Source of the DNA: an uncultured Oscillospiraceae bacterium
GTDB taxonomy: Bacteria > Bacillota > Clostridia > Oscillospirales > Ruminococcaceae
Direction of reading: 5' to 3'
Assembly (NCBI GenBank): GCA_934481385.1
Contig: CAKSPD010000020.1
Span: forward strand, 1-20,168
DNA: 20,168 bases
Shown here: positions 1 to 8,887 of the stretch, one piece after another
How the letters are laid out: every line of letters begins with the position of its first letter
Position numbering within the stretch: position 1 is the stretch's first letter
The notes under the pieces: generated by a model
What the model was told of the DNA's origin: nothing
Seen by the model: only the letters and a program-made list of their open reading frames with translations
Databases searched by the model: none
Position numbers and translations under genes: made by a program

Positions 1-1
1 T

Positions 2-1579
2 ACCGGTACGGGAAAAACCGCAGCTTTTGGTATTCCTGCTGTTGAAAGTATTAAGGAAAACGATAAAAATGTTGCTGTTCTTATTCTCTGCCCTACAAGA
101 GAACTTGCTATGCAGGCTTGTGAAGAACTTAAAAAATTCTCCAGATTTAAAAAATATGTAAAAGTTTGTGCTGTCTATGGCGGTGCAAGTATGGAAAAAC
201 AAATTCATGAACTTAAAAGAGGAGTAAATATTGTTGTCGGAACTCCCGGCCGTGTTATGGACCATATGAGAAGACGCACTTTAAAGCTTGAAAATCTCCG
301 AACAATTATCCTCGATGAAGCTGATGAAATGCTTAATATGGGATTCCGTGAAGATATTGAAACTATTCTTAAAAGTGTACCTGAAGAACGTCAGACCGTT
401 CTTTTTTCAGCAACAATGTCTTCTGAAATCCTTGCTATAACTAAAGAATATCAGAATAATCCTGTAACAGTAAAAATAGAGGCAAAACACCGCACTGTTG
501 ACCTTATTGACCAGTATTATTTTGAAGTTGCTATGGGAAGAAAAACTGATGCACTCAAACTTCTTCTTTCAGCATATTCACCGAAATCTTCAATGATTTT
601 CTGCAACACCAAAAAAATGGTTGATGAACTTACTGAAGAACTTGTCAAAAGCGGTTTCAAGGCTATGGGACTTCATGGAGATATGAAACAGTCACAGCGT
701 ACACAGGTTATGAACAGTTTTAAAAACGGTTCTGTATCGGTTCTGATAGCTACTGATGTTGCCGCAAGAGGTATTGACGTAAGCGGTATTGATGCCGTTT
801 TCAATTATGACATTCCGCAGGACAACGAATACTATATTCACAGAATAGGAAGAACAGGCCGTGCAGGTCACAAGGGAACTGCCTATACTCTTGTAAGCGG
901 AAGAAAACAGGTCTATGCCCTTAAAGATATTTCAAAATTTACAAAGGCTGAAATTACAGAATTACCCTTACCGCAGAAAAAGGATATAATCAGATTCAAG
1001 CTTGATAAAATTTCTGAACAGATAAAAAATATCAGCAATCCTTCAGACGAGGCACTTTCTGTTGCAGAAAAGCTGATTGAAAGCGGAATATCTCCTGTTG
1101 AAATAATTGCAGGTCTTATAGATGAAAAATTTCAGGCAGAAATTATGTCCCTCCCTGAATTTGATATTCCATCTCCACTCAGAAAAAGCAAACGCAGAGA
1201 TAAGTCTGATACTGTTAAAATTGAAATCAGTATAGGAAGAAATCAGCGTATTGCACCGAATTTCATTCTCGGAGCTTTGGCTGATGCAACAGGACTTTCC
1301 GGAAGGGATTTCGGCAAAATAGATATTTTCGATAAGCATACAACAGTTGAAATTCCGGCATCAGAAACAGATTACATTCTTGATTCAATGGAATCTGCAA
1401 AAATAAACGGACACAAAGTTGAAGTAAAGCTTTATGACGGAAAATCAAAATCCTCAAGAACTTCAAGAGATGATTTCAGACATGAAAAAAGACCGCAGAA
1501 AAAATACAGACAGTCACCCAGAGGAAGATATTCCGAAAGCTCTCCGAAAAAAACTCACCATATAAAGAAAAGACATTAA
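2..1579 (+). CDS. deaD: DEAD-box ATP-dependent RNA helicase, 5' end missing
   Basis: ATP-dependent RNA helicase of the DeaD/CsdA/DbpA type, which remodels structured RNA during ribosome assembly, mRNA decay or cold adaptation. The frame is open from base 2 and 525 residues are visible; the N-terminal Q motif lies outside the window. In fragment numbering, motif I (TGTGKT) is at 2-7, motif Ia (PTREL) follows at about 31-35, the DEAD box is at 105-108, motif III is SAT, and motif VI is HRIGRTGRAG. Residues about 404-480 look like the DbpA-type RNA-binding domain (pattern IGRNQRIAPNFILGALA). The last 45 residues are a Lys/Arg/Ser-rich, probably disordered tail. It is followed 12 nt later by a small membrane protein gene on the same strand. 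The helicase call is firm. Whether it is the cold-shock DeaD or a DbpA-like rRNA-specific enzyme cannot be settled, so the symbol is provisional. Confidence 0.95.
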   Translation, partial: TGTGKTAAFGIPAVESIKENDKNVAVLILCPTRELAMQACEELKKFSRFKKYVKVCAVYGGASMEKQIHELKRGVNIVVGTPGRVMDHMRRRTLKLENLRTIILDEADEMLNMGFREDIETILKSVPEERQTVLFSATMSSEILAITKEYQNNPVTVKIEAKHRTVDLIDQYYFEVAMGRKTDALKLLLSAYSPKSSMIFCNTKKMVDELTEELVKSGFKAMGLHGDMKQSQRTQVMNSFKNGSVSVLIATDVAARGIDVSGIDAVFNYDIPQDNEYYIHRIGRTGRAGHKGTAYTLVSGRKQVYALKDISKFTKAEITELPLPQKKDIIRFKLDKISEQIKNISNPSDEALSVAEKLIESGISPVEIIAGLIDEKFQAEIMSLPEFDIPSPLRKSKRRDKSDTVKIEISIGRNQRIAPNFILGALADATGLSGRDFGKIDIFDKHTTVEIPASETDYILDSMESAKINGHKVEVKLYDGKSKSSRTSRDDFRHEKRPQKKYRQSPRGRYSESSPKKTHHIKKRH

Positions 1580-1591
1580 GAGGTATTTCTT

Positions 1592-1723
1592 ATGAGCAAC
1601 AACAATAAAAAGCAGTCAAAAAGTTCGGGAAGTGTTCCCGAAAAAAAGATGTGGATGCGTATAGTTGTACTTGCTGTATGTGCAGTAATGATTATAGGAA
1701 TAATCATTCTTCCGCTTCTCTGA
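1592..1723 (+). CDS. small single-span membrane protein (43 aa)
   Basis: Short gene not usually called by length-limited predictors. The ATG at 1592 follows AAGAGG (1578-1583) with 8 nt spacing. That ribosome site overlaps the helicase stop codon, so the two genes are likely co-transcribed and coupled. The product has a hydrophilic Lys/Asn/Ser-rich N-terminus of about 20 residues, then a hydrophobic helix (about 24-43, IVVLAVCAVMIIGIIILPLL) running to the C-terminus. This suggests a small membrane protein with a cytoplasmic basic head. It ends 8 nt before a strong terminator. Its size and shape recall small Firmicute membrane proteins such as the DUF4044/Prli42 class, but this is only a resemblance in layout. 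Function unknown. Confidence 0.72.
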   Translation: MSNNNKKQSKSSGSVPEKKMWMRIVVLAVCAVMIIGIIILPLL

Positions 1724-1731
1724 AAAAAATT

Positions 1732-1764
1732 AAAACCGGTGGAATTAAATCCACCGGTTTTTTT
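1732..1764 (+). terminator. bidirectional intrinsic terminator between convergent genes
   Basis: A perfect 12-bp stem (AAAACCGGTGGA, 1732-1743, with TCCACCGGTTTT, 1750-1761) encloses a 6-nt loop and is followed by T to 1764. On the minus strand the stem is followed by AATTTTTTT, so it can also end the convergent gene whose stop codon (1763-1765) sits in the T tract. Confidence 0.93.
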
Positions 1765-2275
1765 ATATTGCATTTTTAAGAATAGTTATAAAAGGTTTCT
1801 TATCATACAAATCGCCTGAATTGTCATATCTCCATTCATCATCAGGATTTATAAGAAAAAGCGTTGTATTGTTATATAAAATGGCAGTAATTTCACTGCT
1901 TTTAAGTTCAAGATATGAAACGCAGTTTTTAGGCAAATCCATATTCATAGGGTCATAGCCTTTGTTTATAAATATAAAAGATGATGACATTTTTGCACGG
2001 TATTCAGCATCAAGTCTTTGACATTCAGCAGAAATTTTTCTTCTTTCGCTTTCATCTCTTGAACGTGCTTCTTCAGCCTGTTTTTCCTTGATATGATTCA
2101 TAACTTTTGACATTTTTGCCCGAAAGGAGCTTGACGGTTCAACGACTATCATTTTCAAATCGGTCTGAAAATAGCATGTATACTCACCAATTTCCAAATT
2201 TACATTTTGCAGTTTTATATGTGCGACAGGTCTTTTTGAATCAAGAACGACACTGCCGGAAATGAAATTTTTCAT
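1763..2275 (-). CDS. hypothetical protein with charged coiled-coil-like middle (170 aa)
   Basis: I do not recognise this family. The start is set at 2275 because AAGGAGA (2290-2284) lies 8 nt upstream. The frame extends 26 codons further to an ATG at 2353, but no ribosome site precedes that one. No signal peptide or membrane span is seen, so the protein is probably cytoplasmic. The N-terminal part (about 1-65) is beta-rich (GSVVLDS, HIKLQNVNLEIGEYTCYF). The middle is a highly charged helical stretch rich in Glu, Arg and Lys that could form a coiled coil. The C-terminal part (about 105-170) is again beta-type. RAKMS occurs twice, once on each side of the helix, as SSSFRAKMS and RAKMSSSF. It has its own promoter (2394-2422) and is transcribed alone, convergent with the helicase operon. 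Confidence 0.8.
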   Translation of the reverse strand: MKNFISGSVVLDSKRPVAHIKLQNVNLEIGEYTCYFQTDLKMIVVEPSSSFRAKMSKVMNHIKEKQAEEARSRDESERRKISAECQRLDAEYRAKMSSSFIFINKGYDPMNMDLPKNCVSYLELKSSEITAILYNNTTLFLINPDDEWRYDNSGDLYDKKPFITILKNAI

Positions 2276-2393
2276 AAAATTTATCTCCTTCTGATTAAAA
2301 TTGAAATCTATGGACATCATATTCAAAACAGTAAAAATTATCTTTTTCGTCATAATACATCAGAATATGAAAATATCCGTTTTATATAAATAT

Positions 2394-2422
2394 ATTCTAC
2401 TATATATCGCTAAAAAAGTCAA
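2394..2422 (-). promoter_or_regulatory. sigma-A promoter of the 170-aa hypothetical gene
   Basis: On the minus strand a -35 TTGACT (2422-2417) and a -10 TAGAAT (2399-2394) are separated by exactly 17 bp. Transcription would start near 2387, giving a leader of about 110 nt before the chosen start at 2275. Confidence 0.85.
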
Positions 2423-2495
2423 TTGCAAATTAATATTAAAATGAAATAATGTGATTATGCACAAAAAATCCGGATATTTCACCCTGAAATAACAC

Positions 2496-2526
2496 AAAAG
2501 CGGACAGAAAACATCTGTCCGCTTTT
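2496..2526 (-). terminator. terminator of the gltBD operon
   Basis: A perfect 13-bp stem (AAAAGCGGACAGA, 2496-2508, with TCTGTCCGCTTTT, 2514-2526) has a 5-nt loop. It lies 17 nt beyond the gltD stop, and on the minus strand it is followed by a T-rich run (TTTTGTGTT). Confidence 0.9.
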
Positions 2527-2543
2527 TTATAAGATAAAAACAA

Positions 2544-4001
2544 TTATCTTAAATTTGTATAACCCATAAGGTATTTGTCAACTTCCTTTGCACATTCTCT
2601 GCCCTCACGAATAGCCCATACAACGAGTGACTGACCTCTGTGCATATCGCCTGCCGTGAAAACCTTTTCAACATTTGTGCTGTATTTTCCGGCTTCTGTC
2701 TTAACGTTAGTACGTTCAGTTACTTCAACACCGAAAGCCTCTGTAACATATGACTGTGAACCGAGGAAACCGGCTGCAATGAGTGCAATTTCAGCAGGAA
2801 TAACCTTTTCGCTTCCCTCAATTTCCTGAGGTCTGCCGTTTGAAAAATCAAGATTTATTGTCTTTATAGCTTTAAGCCTGTTGTTTTCGTCCTTGATAAA
2901 TTCCTTTACAGTAGTCTGATAAATTCTCGGGTCGTGACCGAATACTGCAACAGATTCCTCCTGACCATAATCAACCTTGCATATGCGAGGCCATTCAGGC
3001 CAAGGATTGTTTTCTGCACGGGTATCAGGGAGTTTCGGCATCATTTCAAGCTGTACAACTGATTTACAGCCATGTCGGATTGATGTTCCGACACAGTCGT
3101 TTCCTGTATCTCCTCCGCCGATTACAACAACATTCTTGTATTTTGAATTTATTGCAACAGAATTTGAAACAAGGCTTTTTGTAGTTGCTTTAAGATAATC
3201 AACAGCAAAATATATGCCCTCTGCATCTCTGCCCTCTGCCTTTATATCACGGGGATTTGATGCACCGCATGCAAGAATTACAGCATCATATTTATCTATG
3301 ATATCGCTTGCCATAACGGTTCTGCCGATGTCAGTATTGGTTACGAATTTAATTCCCTCGTCCTCCATAAGCTTTATACGTCTGTCAATAATATGCTTTT
3401 CGAGTTTCATATTCGGAATACCATACATAAGAAGTCCGCCTGCGTGGTCTTCACGTTCATAGACAGTAACATTGTGACCTCTTTTGTTAAGCTGTGCAGC
3501 GGCTGCAAGTCCCGAAGGACCTGAGCCTATAACTGCAACATTTTTTCCTGTTCTTACTTTCGGGGGATTCGGCTTTATATATCCTGATGCAAAAGCATTT
3601 TCGATAATTGCATATTCGTTTTCCTTAACTGTTACAGGGTCACCGTTAAGACCGCATGTACATGCCTTTTCGCAAAGTGCCGGACATACTCTTGAAGTAA
3701 ATTCGGGGAAATTATTTGTAAAGAGAAGTCTGTCAGCAGCATCTTCCATAAAATCCTTATATATGAGGTCATTCCATTCAGGAATGAGGTTATTAAGCGG
3801 ACAGCCTGAAACCATTCCCATAAGCGGTTTACCTGACTGGCAGAAAGGAACTCCGCAGTCCATACATCTTGCAGCCTGTTTTTTTCTTTCCTCTGCTGAA
3901 AGAGGAGTATGAAATTCTTTGTAATGCTGTATTCTCTGCATCGGGTCAGCTCCCGGATTTTCTATTCTCTGATAATCGAGGAATCCTGTTTTCTTTCCCA
4001 T
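2544..4001 (-). CDS. gltD: glutamate synthase (NADPH) small subunit
   Basis: The beta subunit of glutamate synthase (GOGAT) takes electrons from NAD(P)H through FAD and iron-sulfur clusters to the large subunit, which makes two glutamates from glutamine and 2-oxoglutarate. At 485 residues it is family-typical. The N-terminal cysteines C46, C49, C54, C67 and C106, C110, C114, C116 match the two 4Fe-4S sites of this family. The FAD-binding GSGPSG is at 159-164 and the NAD(P)H-binding GGGDTG at 295-300. A C-terminal TAGDMHRGQSLVVWAIREGR stretch closes the FAD domain. The start at 4001 is preceded by AAGGAGG (4017-4011), which overlaps the gltB stop codon, so translation is probably coupled. It is the second and last gene of its operon. 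Related proteins act alone with other partners, but the adjacent gltB settles the role. Confidence 0.97.
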   Translation of the reverse strand: MGKKTGFLDYQRIENPGADPMQRIQHYKEFHTPLSAEERKKQAARCMDCGVPFCQSGKPLMGMVSGCPLNNLIPEWNDLIYKDFMEDAADRLLFTNNFPEFTSRVCPALCEKACTCGLNGDPVTVKENEYAIIENAFASGYIKPNPPKVRTGKNVAVIGSGPSGLAAAAQLNKRGHNVTVYEREDHAGGLLMYGIPNMKLEKHIIDRRIKLMEDEGIKFVTNTDIGRTVMASDIIDKYDAVILACGASNPRDIKAEGRDAEGIYFAVDYLKATTKSLVSNSVAINSKYKNVVVIGGGDTGNDCVGTSIRHGCKSVVQLEMMPKLPDTRAENNPWPEWPRICKVDYGQEESVAVFGHDPRIYQTTVKEFIKDENNRLKAIKTINLDFSNGRPQEIEGSEKVIPAEIALIAAGFLGSQSYVTEAFGVEVTERTNVKTEAGKYSTNVEKVFTAGDMHRGQSLVVWAIREGRECAKEVDKYLMGYTNLR

Positions 4002-4015
4002 TTTTCACAACCTCC

Positions 4016-7000
4016 TTACTTTTTGGCAGCGGCATAGAATGCCTCAAGTTCTGCATCTTCGTGATTCATACCCTTGTTTTCAAAATTCTTGATTAATCCG
4101 AGAATATGTGCATAATCATATGGAATAATCTTTTTGAATTTCGGAACATAGTTATCAAAATCAGCAAGAATCTGTTTTGCTTTAAGAGAACCTGTTGCCT
4201 GTGCATGCTGTTCAATCATATCATGGAGCTGTTTAATATCCTCTGAATCGGATACAAGGCTGAATGATACAATACTCTTGTTAAGGTCAAGATAGAGGTC
4301 GTGGTCTTCATCGAGAACATAGGCAATACCGCCACTCATACCTGCTGCAAAGTTTTTGCCAGTCTTACCGAGAACTACAACACAGCCACCTGTCATATAT
4401 TCACAGCCGTGGTCACCTACACCCTCAACTACAACAGATGCTCCGGAATTTCTTACGCAGAATCTTTCACCTGCAACACCGTTTATAAATGCCTTACCGC
4501 TTGTCGCACCGAAAAGTGCAACGTTTCCGATTATAATATTCTCATCAGCCTTGAACTTTGAACCTGCCGGAGGATATATAATAAGCTTACCGCCTGAAAG
4601 ACCTTTTCCGAAATAGTCGTTTGAATCGCCTGCAAGTTCCATTGTAAGACCCTTAGGAATAAATGCACCGAAACTCTGACCGCCTGAACCTGTAAGCTTG
4701 ATTGTATAGAAATCATCAGGAAGTGTTGAACCATAACGCTTTGTGATTTCAGAACCGAAAATAGTTCCGACAGTTCTGTCAGTATTTGTAACAGAAATCT
4801 GAATTTCCTTAGCTTTTCTCTGTTCAAGAGCATCTTTCATCTGATTGAGAATTTTTTTATAATCAACAGTATTTTCAAGGTGGAAATCAAATTTATCTTC
4901 TGCTCTGAAAGAATGTGATATATCAGAACCGAGAAAATCATTGTGAAGAATATTTGACATATTGATTTTTGATGCCTTGTTGTCATCGCTGAAATGCTTT
5001 ACATGAAGTAAATCTGTACGTCCGACAAGTTCACTTACTGTACGGATTCCGAGTTTTGCCATATATTCACGAAGTTCCTGAGCAATAAACTTCATAAAGT
5101 TTTCAACATATTCAGGCTTGCCTGTAAATCTCTTTCTGAGTTCAGGGTTCTGAGTTGCAACACCAACAGGACATGTATCCATATTGCAGACTCTCATCAT
5201 AACGCAACCCATAGTTACAAGCGGAGCTGTTGCAAATCCATATTCTTCAGCACCAAGAAGTGCAGCAACAAGAACATCACGGCCTGTCATCATTTTACCG
5301 TCTGTTTCGATTACAACCTTTGAACGCAGTCCGTTCATCATAAGAGTCTGATGTGTTTCAGCAACACCGAGTTCCCATGGCAGACCTGCATGATATATTG
5401 AGTTTCTCGGAGCAGCACCTGTTCCGCCGTCATATCCTGAAATAAGAACTACTTCCGCACCTGCTTTTGCAACACCTGCGGCAACTGTTCCCACTCCTGC
5501 CTCTGATACAAGTTTTACGGAAATTCTTGCCTTGCTGTTTGCATTTTTAAGGTCATAGATAAGCTGTGCCAAGTCTTCAATTGAATATATATCATGATGC
5601 GGAGGAGGTGAAATAAGTGATACGCCGGTAGTTGAATGACGTGTCTTTGCAATCCAAGGGTATACCTTTCCGCCCGGAAGATGACCGCCTTCACCAGGTT
5701 TTGCACCCTGAGCCATTTTAATCTGGATTTCATCAGCACTTACAAGATATTCAGATGTTACGCCGAAACGTCCTGATGCAACCTGCTTTATAGCAGAACA
5801 TTTATTGATTTCCTGTCCCTTTGTTGCGATACGTTCAGGAGTTTCACCGCCCTCACCGCTGTTTGACTTACCGCCGAGATGATTCATTGCAACAGCCATT
5901 GTTTCATGAGCTTCCTGTGAAATTGAACCGTATGACATAGCACCTGTCTTGAATCTCTTTACAATTGAATCAACGCTTTCAACTTCATCAATCGGAATAC
6001 CGCCGTCCTGTGCATAGTTGAAATCAAGAATATTACGGAGGTTCATATTTCTGTCCTCACGGTTTACAGCCTGAGAATATTTTTTGAAAAGCTCATAATC
6101 GCCTTTTCTTGTAGAAAGCTGGAGAAGATGAATAGTTTCAGGATTATACATATGCTCCTCCTTACCGCTTCTAAGTTTGTGAGAACCCTCTGAATCTATT
6201 TCAGAATCAACACCGAGTCCCATAGGGTCATAAGCCTTGTTGTGAAGTTTCAGAGTTCTCTTTTCAATATCTTCAAGAGTAATTCCGCCTATTCTTGAAA
6301 CAGTACCTGTGAAATAATCATTTATAACCTTTTCGCCTATACCGATAGCCTCAAAGTTTCTTGAACCCTGATATGACTGAATAGTTGATATACCCATTTT
6401 TGAGGCAATTTTAACTATTCCTGAAAGTATGCAGGTATTATAAGTTGTATCGGCTGCAAAAGTTTCCTTATCGAGTACACCTCTGTGAACCATATCTCTT
6501 ATAGTTTCCTGAGCAAGATAAGGATTTATTGCTGTTGCACCGTATGCAAGAAGTGTTGCAAACTGATGAACTTCTCTTGGTTCACCGCTTTCGAGAATAA
6601 GTGAAGTAGCAGTTTTCTTATTATTGACAACAAGGAAGTGCTGAACTGCTGAAACTGCAAGAAGTGACGGAATAGGAATCATTTTTTCATTGACTCCTCT
6701 GTCTGAAAGAACAATTATATTTGCACCGTCATCATGAGCTTTATCAGCTTTTGCGAGAACTTCATTTATAGCATCTTTAAGTGATGTACCCTTTTCATAT
6801 ATAATCGGAACTACGGTAGTTCTGAATTTTGTATTTTTAAGGGATTTTATTTTCATCATGTCAAGACATGAGAGAATAGGATTGTTTATTTTAAGAACAT
6901 AGCAGTTATCCGGTTTTTCTTCAAGAAGATTTCCTGCTGAACCCGCATATACACAAGTATCAGTGATAATATTTTCACGGATAGCATCAATAGGCGGATT

Positions 7001-8566
7001 TGTTACCTGTGCAAAAAGCTGTCGGAAATATGAGAAAAGCGGAGGGTCACACTCTGAAAGCGGAGGAATAGGAGAATCACAGCCCATTGCTGCAATAGGT
7101 TCAGAGCCTGTTTCTGCCATAGGAAGTATACTTGTACGGATATTTTCATATGTATATCCAAATGTTTTCTGAAGTCTGCATATTTCATCGTGGTCATAAT
7201 GCTGTACAGCTTTATTCGGAAATTTAAGGTCACTGAGATGAACGAAATTCATATCCAGCCATTCACCGTAAGGCTGTCTTTCAGCGTAATGATTTTTCAA
7301 ATCTTCATCGTCAATAAGCTCACCTTTGACTGTATCAACAAGGAGCATTTTTCCGGGGTGAAGTCTTTCTTTTCTGAGAATCTGTTCTGACGGAATATCA
7401 ATTGCACCAACTTCAGATGAAAGAATAAGAAATCCGTCAACAGTTATATAATATCTTGAAGGTCTTAAACCGTTTCTGTCGAGAACAGCACCCATAAGGT
7501 CACCGTCAGTAAAGAGTATTGAAGCAGGGCCGTCCCAGGGTTCCATCATAGTAGCATAATACTGATAGAAACTGCGTTTTTTATCGTTCATTGAATTTAC
7601 ATTTCTGAACGGTTCAGGAATACAGACCATTACAGCAAGAGGAAGTTCCATTCCTGACATTACCATAAATTCAAGAGCATTATCAAGTCTTGCGGAGTCT
7701 GAACCTGCTGTTTCAACAATCGGAAGAACCTTTTTCATATTCTTTCCGAGAACATCACATGAAACACATTCTTCCCTTGCAAGCATCTTGTCGGCATTAC
7801 CTGTAATAGTATTTATTTCACCGTTATGAACGATAAATCTGTAAGGGTGAGCCTTCTGCCAGCTTGGATTTGTGTTTGTGGAAAATCTTGAATGAACTGT
7901 TGCGATAGCAGAAACATAATTTTCGTCCTGCAAATCGTAGTAGAAAAGGCGGAGTTCATTTACAAGAAACATTCCTTTATATACAATAGTTCTGCTTGAA
8001 AGTGAACATACATAAGTATTTTTATTTTTATTTTCAAAAACACGTCTTGCAACATAAAGACGTCTGTCGAAGTCTATACCTCTTGCACAGCCTTCAGGAC
8101 GTTTTATAAACACCTGCATAATTTCAGGCATGCTTTCCAAAGCCCTTGTACCGAGTACGCTTGAATTTACCGGAACTTTTCTCCAGCCTATAAGCTCAAG
8201 TTTTTCAGATTTGAGAACATTTTCAAAGGTATCCATAGCCTTGCGACATTCTTTTTCGTCCTGTGGCAAAAAGAACATGCCTATACCATAATCACGTTCA
8301 CTGCCGAGTTCAAAATCGACAGAATTCTTAAAGAATTTATGTGAAATCTGGAGCATAATTCCAACGCCGTCACCTGTTTTTCCCTCAGCGTCCTTACCGG
8401 CTCTGTGTTCAAGTGTTTCAACAATACGGAGAGCGTTTTCAACAACAAATCTTGACTTTATACCCTTCATATTGACAACAGCACCTATGCCACAGTTTTC
8501 ATGTTCAAAACTCGGGTCATATAATCCCTGTTTTTCATAAGGATTCTGATTTCTGTAATTATCCAT
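4016..8566 (-). CDS. gltB: glutamate synthase large subunit
   Basis: The alpha subunit of glutamate synthase (gltA in Bacillus naming) carries out ammonia release from glutamine and reductive transfer to 2-oxoglutarate. Its 1516 residues match the family length. A 24-residue propeptide precedes Cys25 (ENCGIGAV), the expected N-terminal nucleophile of the class II glutaminase domain (about 25-430). A central domain (about 470-770) follows, then the FMN-binding synthase domain (starting about 865 with GAMSYGSIS). The 3Fe-4S cysteines are C1121, C1127 and C1132, and the C-terminal GXGXG beta-helix domain is at about 1260-1480. The start at 8566 has AAGGAGA (8578-8572) 5 nt upstream. The frame is intact, with no missing motif. 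It is transcribed from the promoter at 8622-8650 and followed 14 nt later by gltD. Confidence 0.98.
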   Translation of the reverse strand: MDNYRNQNPYEKQGLYDPSFEHENCGIGAVVNMKGIKSRFVVENALRIVETLEHRAGKDAEGKTGDGVGIMLQISHKFFKNSVDFELGSERDYGIGMFFLPQDEKECRKAMDTFENVLKSEKLELIGWRKVPVNSSVLGTRALESMPEIMQVFIKRPEGCARGIDFDRRLYVARRVFENKNKNTYVCSLSSRTIVYKGMFLVNELRLFYYDLQDENYVSAIATVHSRFSTNTNPSWQKAHPYRFIVHNGEINTITGNADKMLAREECVSCDVLGKNMKKVLPIVETAGSDSARLDNALEFMVMSGMELPLAVMVCIPEPFRNVNSMNDKKRSFYQYYATMMEPWDGPASILFTDGDLMGAVLDRNGLRPSRYYITVDGFLILSSEVGAIDIPSEQILRKERLHPGKMLLVDTVKGELIDDEDLKNHYAERQPYGEWLDMNFVHLSDLKFPNKAVQHYDHDEICRLQKTFGYTYENIRTSILPMAETGSEPIAAMGCDSPIPPLSECDPPLFSYFRQLFAQVTNPPIDAIRENIITDTCVYAGSAGNLLEEKPDNCYVLKINNPILSCLDMMKIKSLKNTKFRTTVVPIIYEKGTSLKDAINEVLAKADKAHDDGANIIVLSDRGVNEKMIPIPSLLAVSAVQHFLVVNNKKTATSLILESGEPREVHQFATLLAYGATAINPYLAQETIRDMVHRGVLDKETFAADTTYNTCILSGIVKIASKMGISTIQSYQGSRNFEAIGIGEKVINDYFTGTVSRIGGITLEDIEKRTLKLHNKAYDPMGLGVDSEIDSEGSHKLRSGKEEHMYNPETIHLLQLSTRKGDYELFKKYSQAVNREDRNMNLRNILDFNYAQDGGIPIDEVESVDSIVKRFKTGAMSYGSISQEAHETMAVAMNHLGGKSNSGEGGETPERIATKGQEINKCSAIKQVASGRFGVTSEYLVSADEIQIKMAQGAKPGEGGHLPGGKVYPWIAKTRHSTTGVSLISPPPHHDIYSIEDLAQLIYDLKNANSKARISVKLVSEAGVGTVAAGVAKAGAEVVLISGYDGGTGAAPRNSIYHAGLPWELGVAETHQTLMMNGLRSKVVIETDGKMMTGRDVLVAALLGAEEYGFATAPLVTMGCVMMRVCNMDTCPVGVATQNPELRKRFTGKPEYVENFMKFIAQELREYMAKLGIRTVSELVGRTDLLHVKHFSDDNKASKINMSNILHNDFLGSDISHSFRAEDKFDFHLENTVDYKKILNQMKDALEQRKAKEIQISVTNTDRTVGTIFGSEITKRYGSTLPDDFYTIKLTGSGGQSFGAFIPKGLTMELAGDSNDYFGKGLSGGKLIIYPPAGSKFKADENIIIGNVALFGATSGKAFINGVAGERFCVRNSGASVVVEGVGDHGCEYMTGGCVVVLGKTGKNFAAGMSGGIAYVLDEDHDLYLDLNKSIVSFSLVSDSEDIKQLHDMIEQHAQATGSLKAKQILADFDNYVPKFKKIIPYDYAHILGLIKNFENKGMNHEDAELEAFYAAAKK

Positions 8567-8592
8567 ATTATTCTCCTTTTCACGTTGATATT

Positions 8593-8606
8593 GTCCTTAA
8601 AAGGAC
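8593..8606 (-). promoter_or_regulatory. inverted repeat in the gltB 5' leader, possible operator
   Basis: GTCCTT and AAGGAC are separated by 2 nt. The repeat starts about 9 nt downstream of the predicted transcription start of gltB and ends 26 nt before the ATG. A 2-nt loop is too tight for the full RNA hairpin, so a DNA-bound dimeric regulator is the more natural reading; a 5-bp RNA hairpin with loop TTTA is also possible. No regulator is identified. Confidence 0.45.
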
Positions 8607-8621
8607 TTACTTAACAATTCT

Positions 8622-8650
8622 ATTTTATAACAGACTTATAAATTTGTCAA
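8622..8650 (-). promoter_or_regulatory. sigma-A promoter of gltBD
   Basis: On the minus strand a consensus -35 TTGACA (8650-8645) and a -10 TAAAAT (8627-8622) have a 17-bp spacer. The start site would be near 8615, leaving a leader of about 49 nt with the inverted repeat in it. Confidence 0.88.
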
Positions 8651-8751
8651 GAAAACTTAAGAGGAATAAAAACTTCCAAACTTTAGAAAAGAAACAAAAC
8701 GGACTGGATTTATTAATATTCAAAATCGAATGTGAAATTTTTCGTAAAAAC

Positions 8752-8795
8752 AAAAAAAATACTGCCTTAAAAGTTCAGAAAAAAGGCAGTATTTT
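8752..8795 (-). terminator. terminator of the mtnN-dockerin operon
   Basis: A 13-bp perfect stem (AAAATACTGCCTT, 8756-8768, with AAGGCAGTATTTT, 8783-8795) encloses a 14-nt loop. On the minus strand it is followed by a T run (8759-8752). It lies 92 nt after the dockerin gene stop. Confidence 0.88.
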
Positions 8796-8887
8796 AAAAA
8801 TCTAAAATTACTACAATAAAAGCAGTAAAAATCATTTGTATTTTGTGCAATTACAGCAGTCCGCCACTGAAATACAGTTTTGCAGAA

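Larger units (their letters stand above)
8567..8887. other. intergenic region between gltB and the dockerin gene
   Basis: This 321-nt stretch has no protein-coding gene. It holds the gltB ribosome site, inverted repeat and promoter (8572-8650) and the terminator of the dockerin gene (8752-8795). About 90 nt (8796-8887) form a 3' untranslated stretch in which I see no further structure. 8651-8751 is AT-rich with no recognised site. Confidence 0.8.

Noticed and set aside
3484..3912. 142-residue plus-strand open frame inside gltD
   Set aside because: Antisense to strongly conserved gltD codons, with no promoter or convincing ribosome site. It is a shadow of the real gene, as are the other frames opposite gltB, gltD and the GGDEF-EAL gene.
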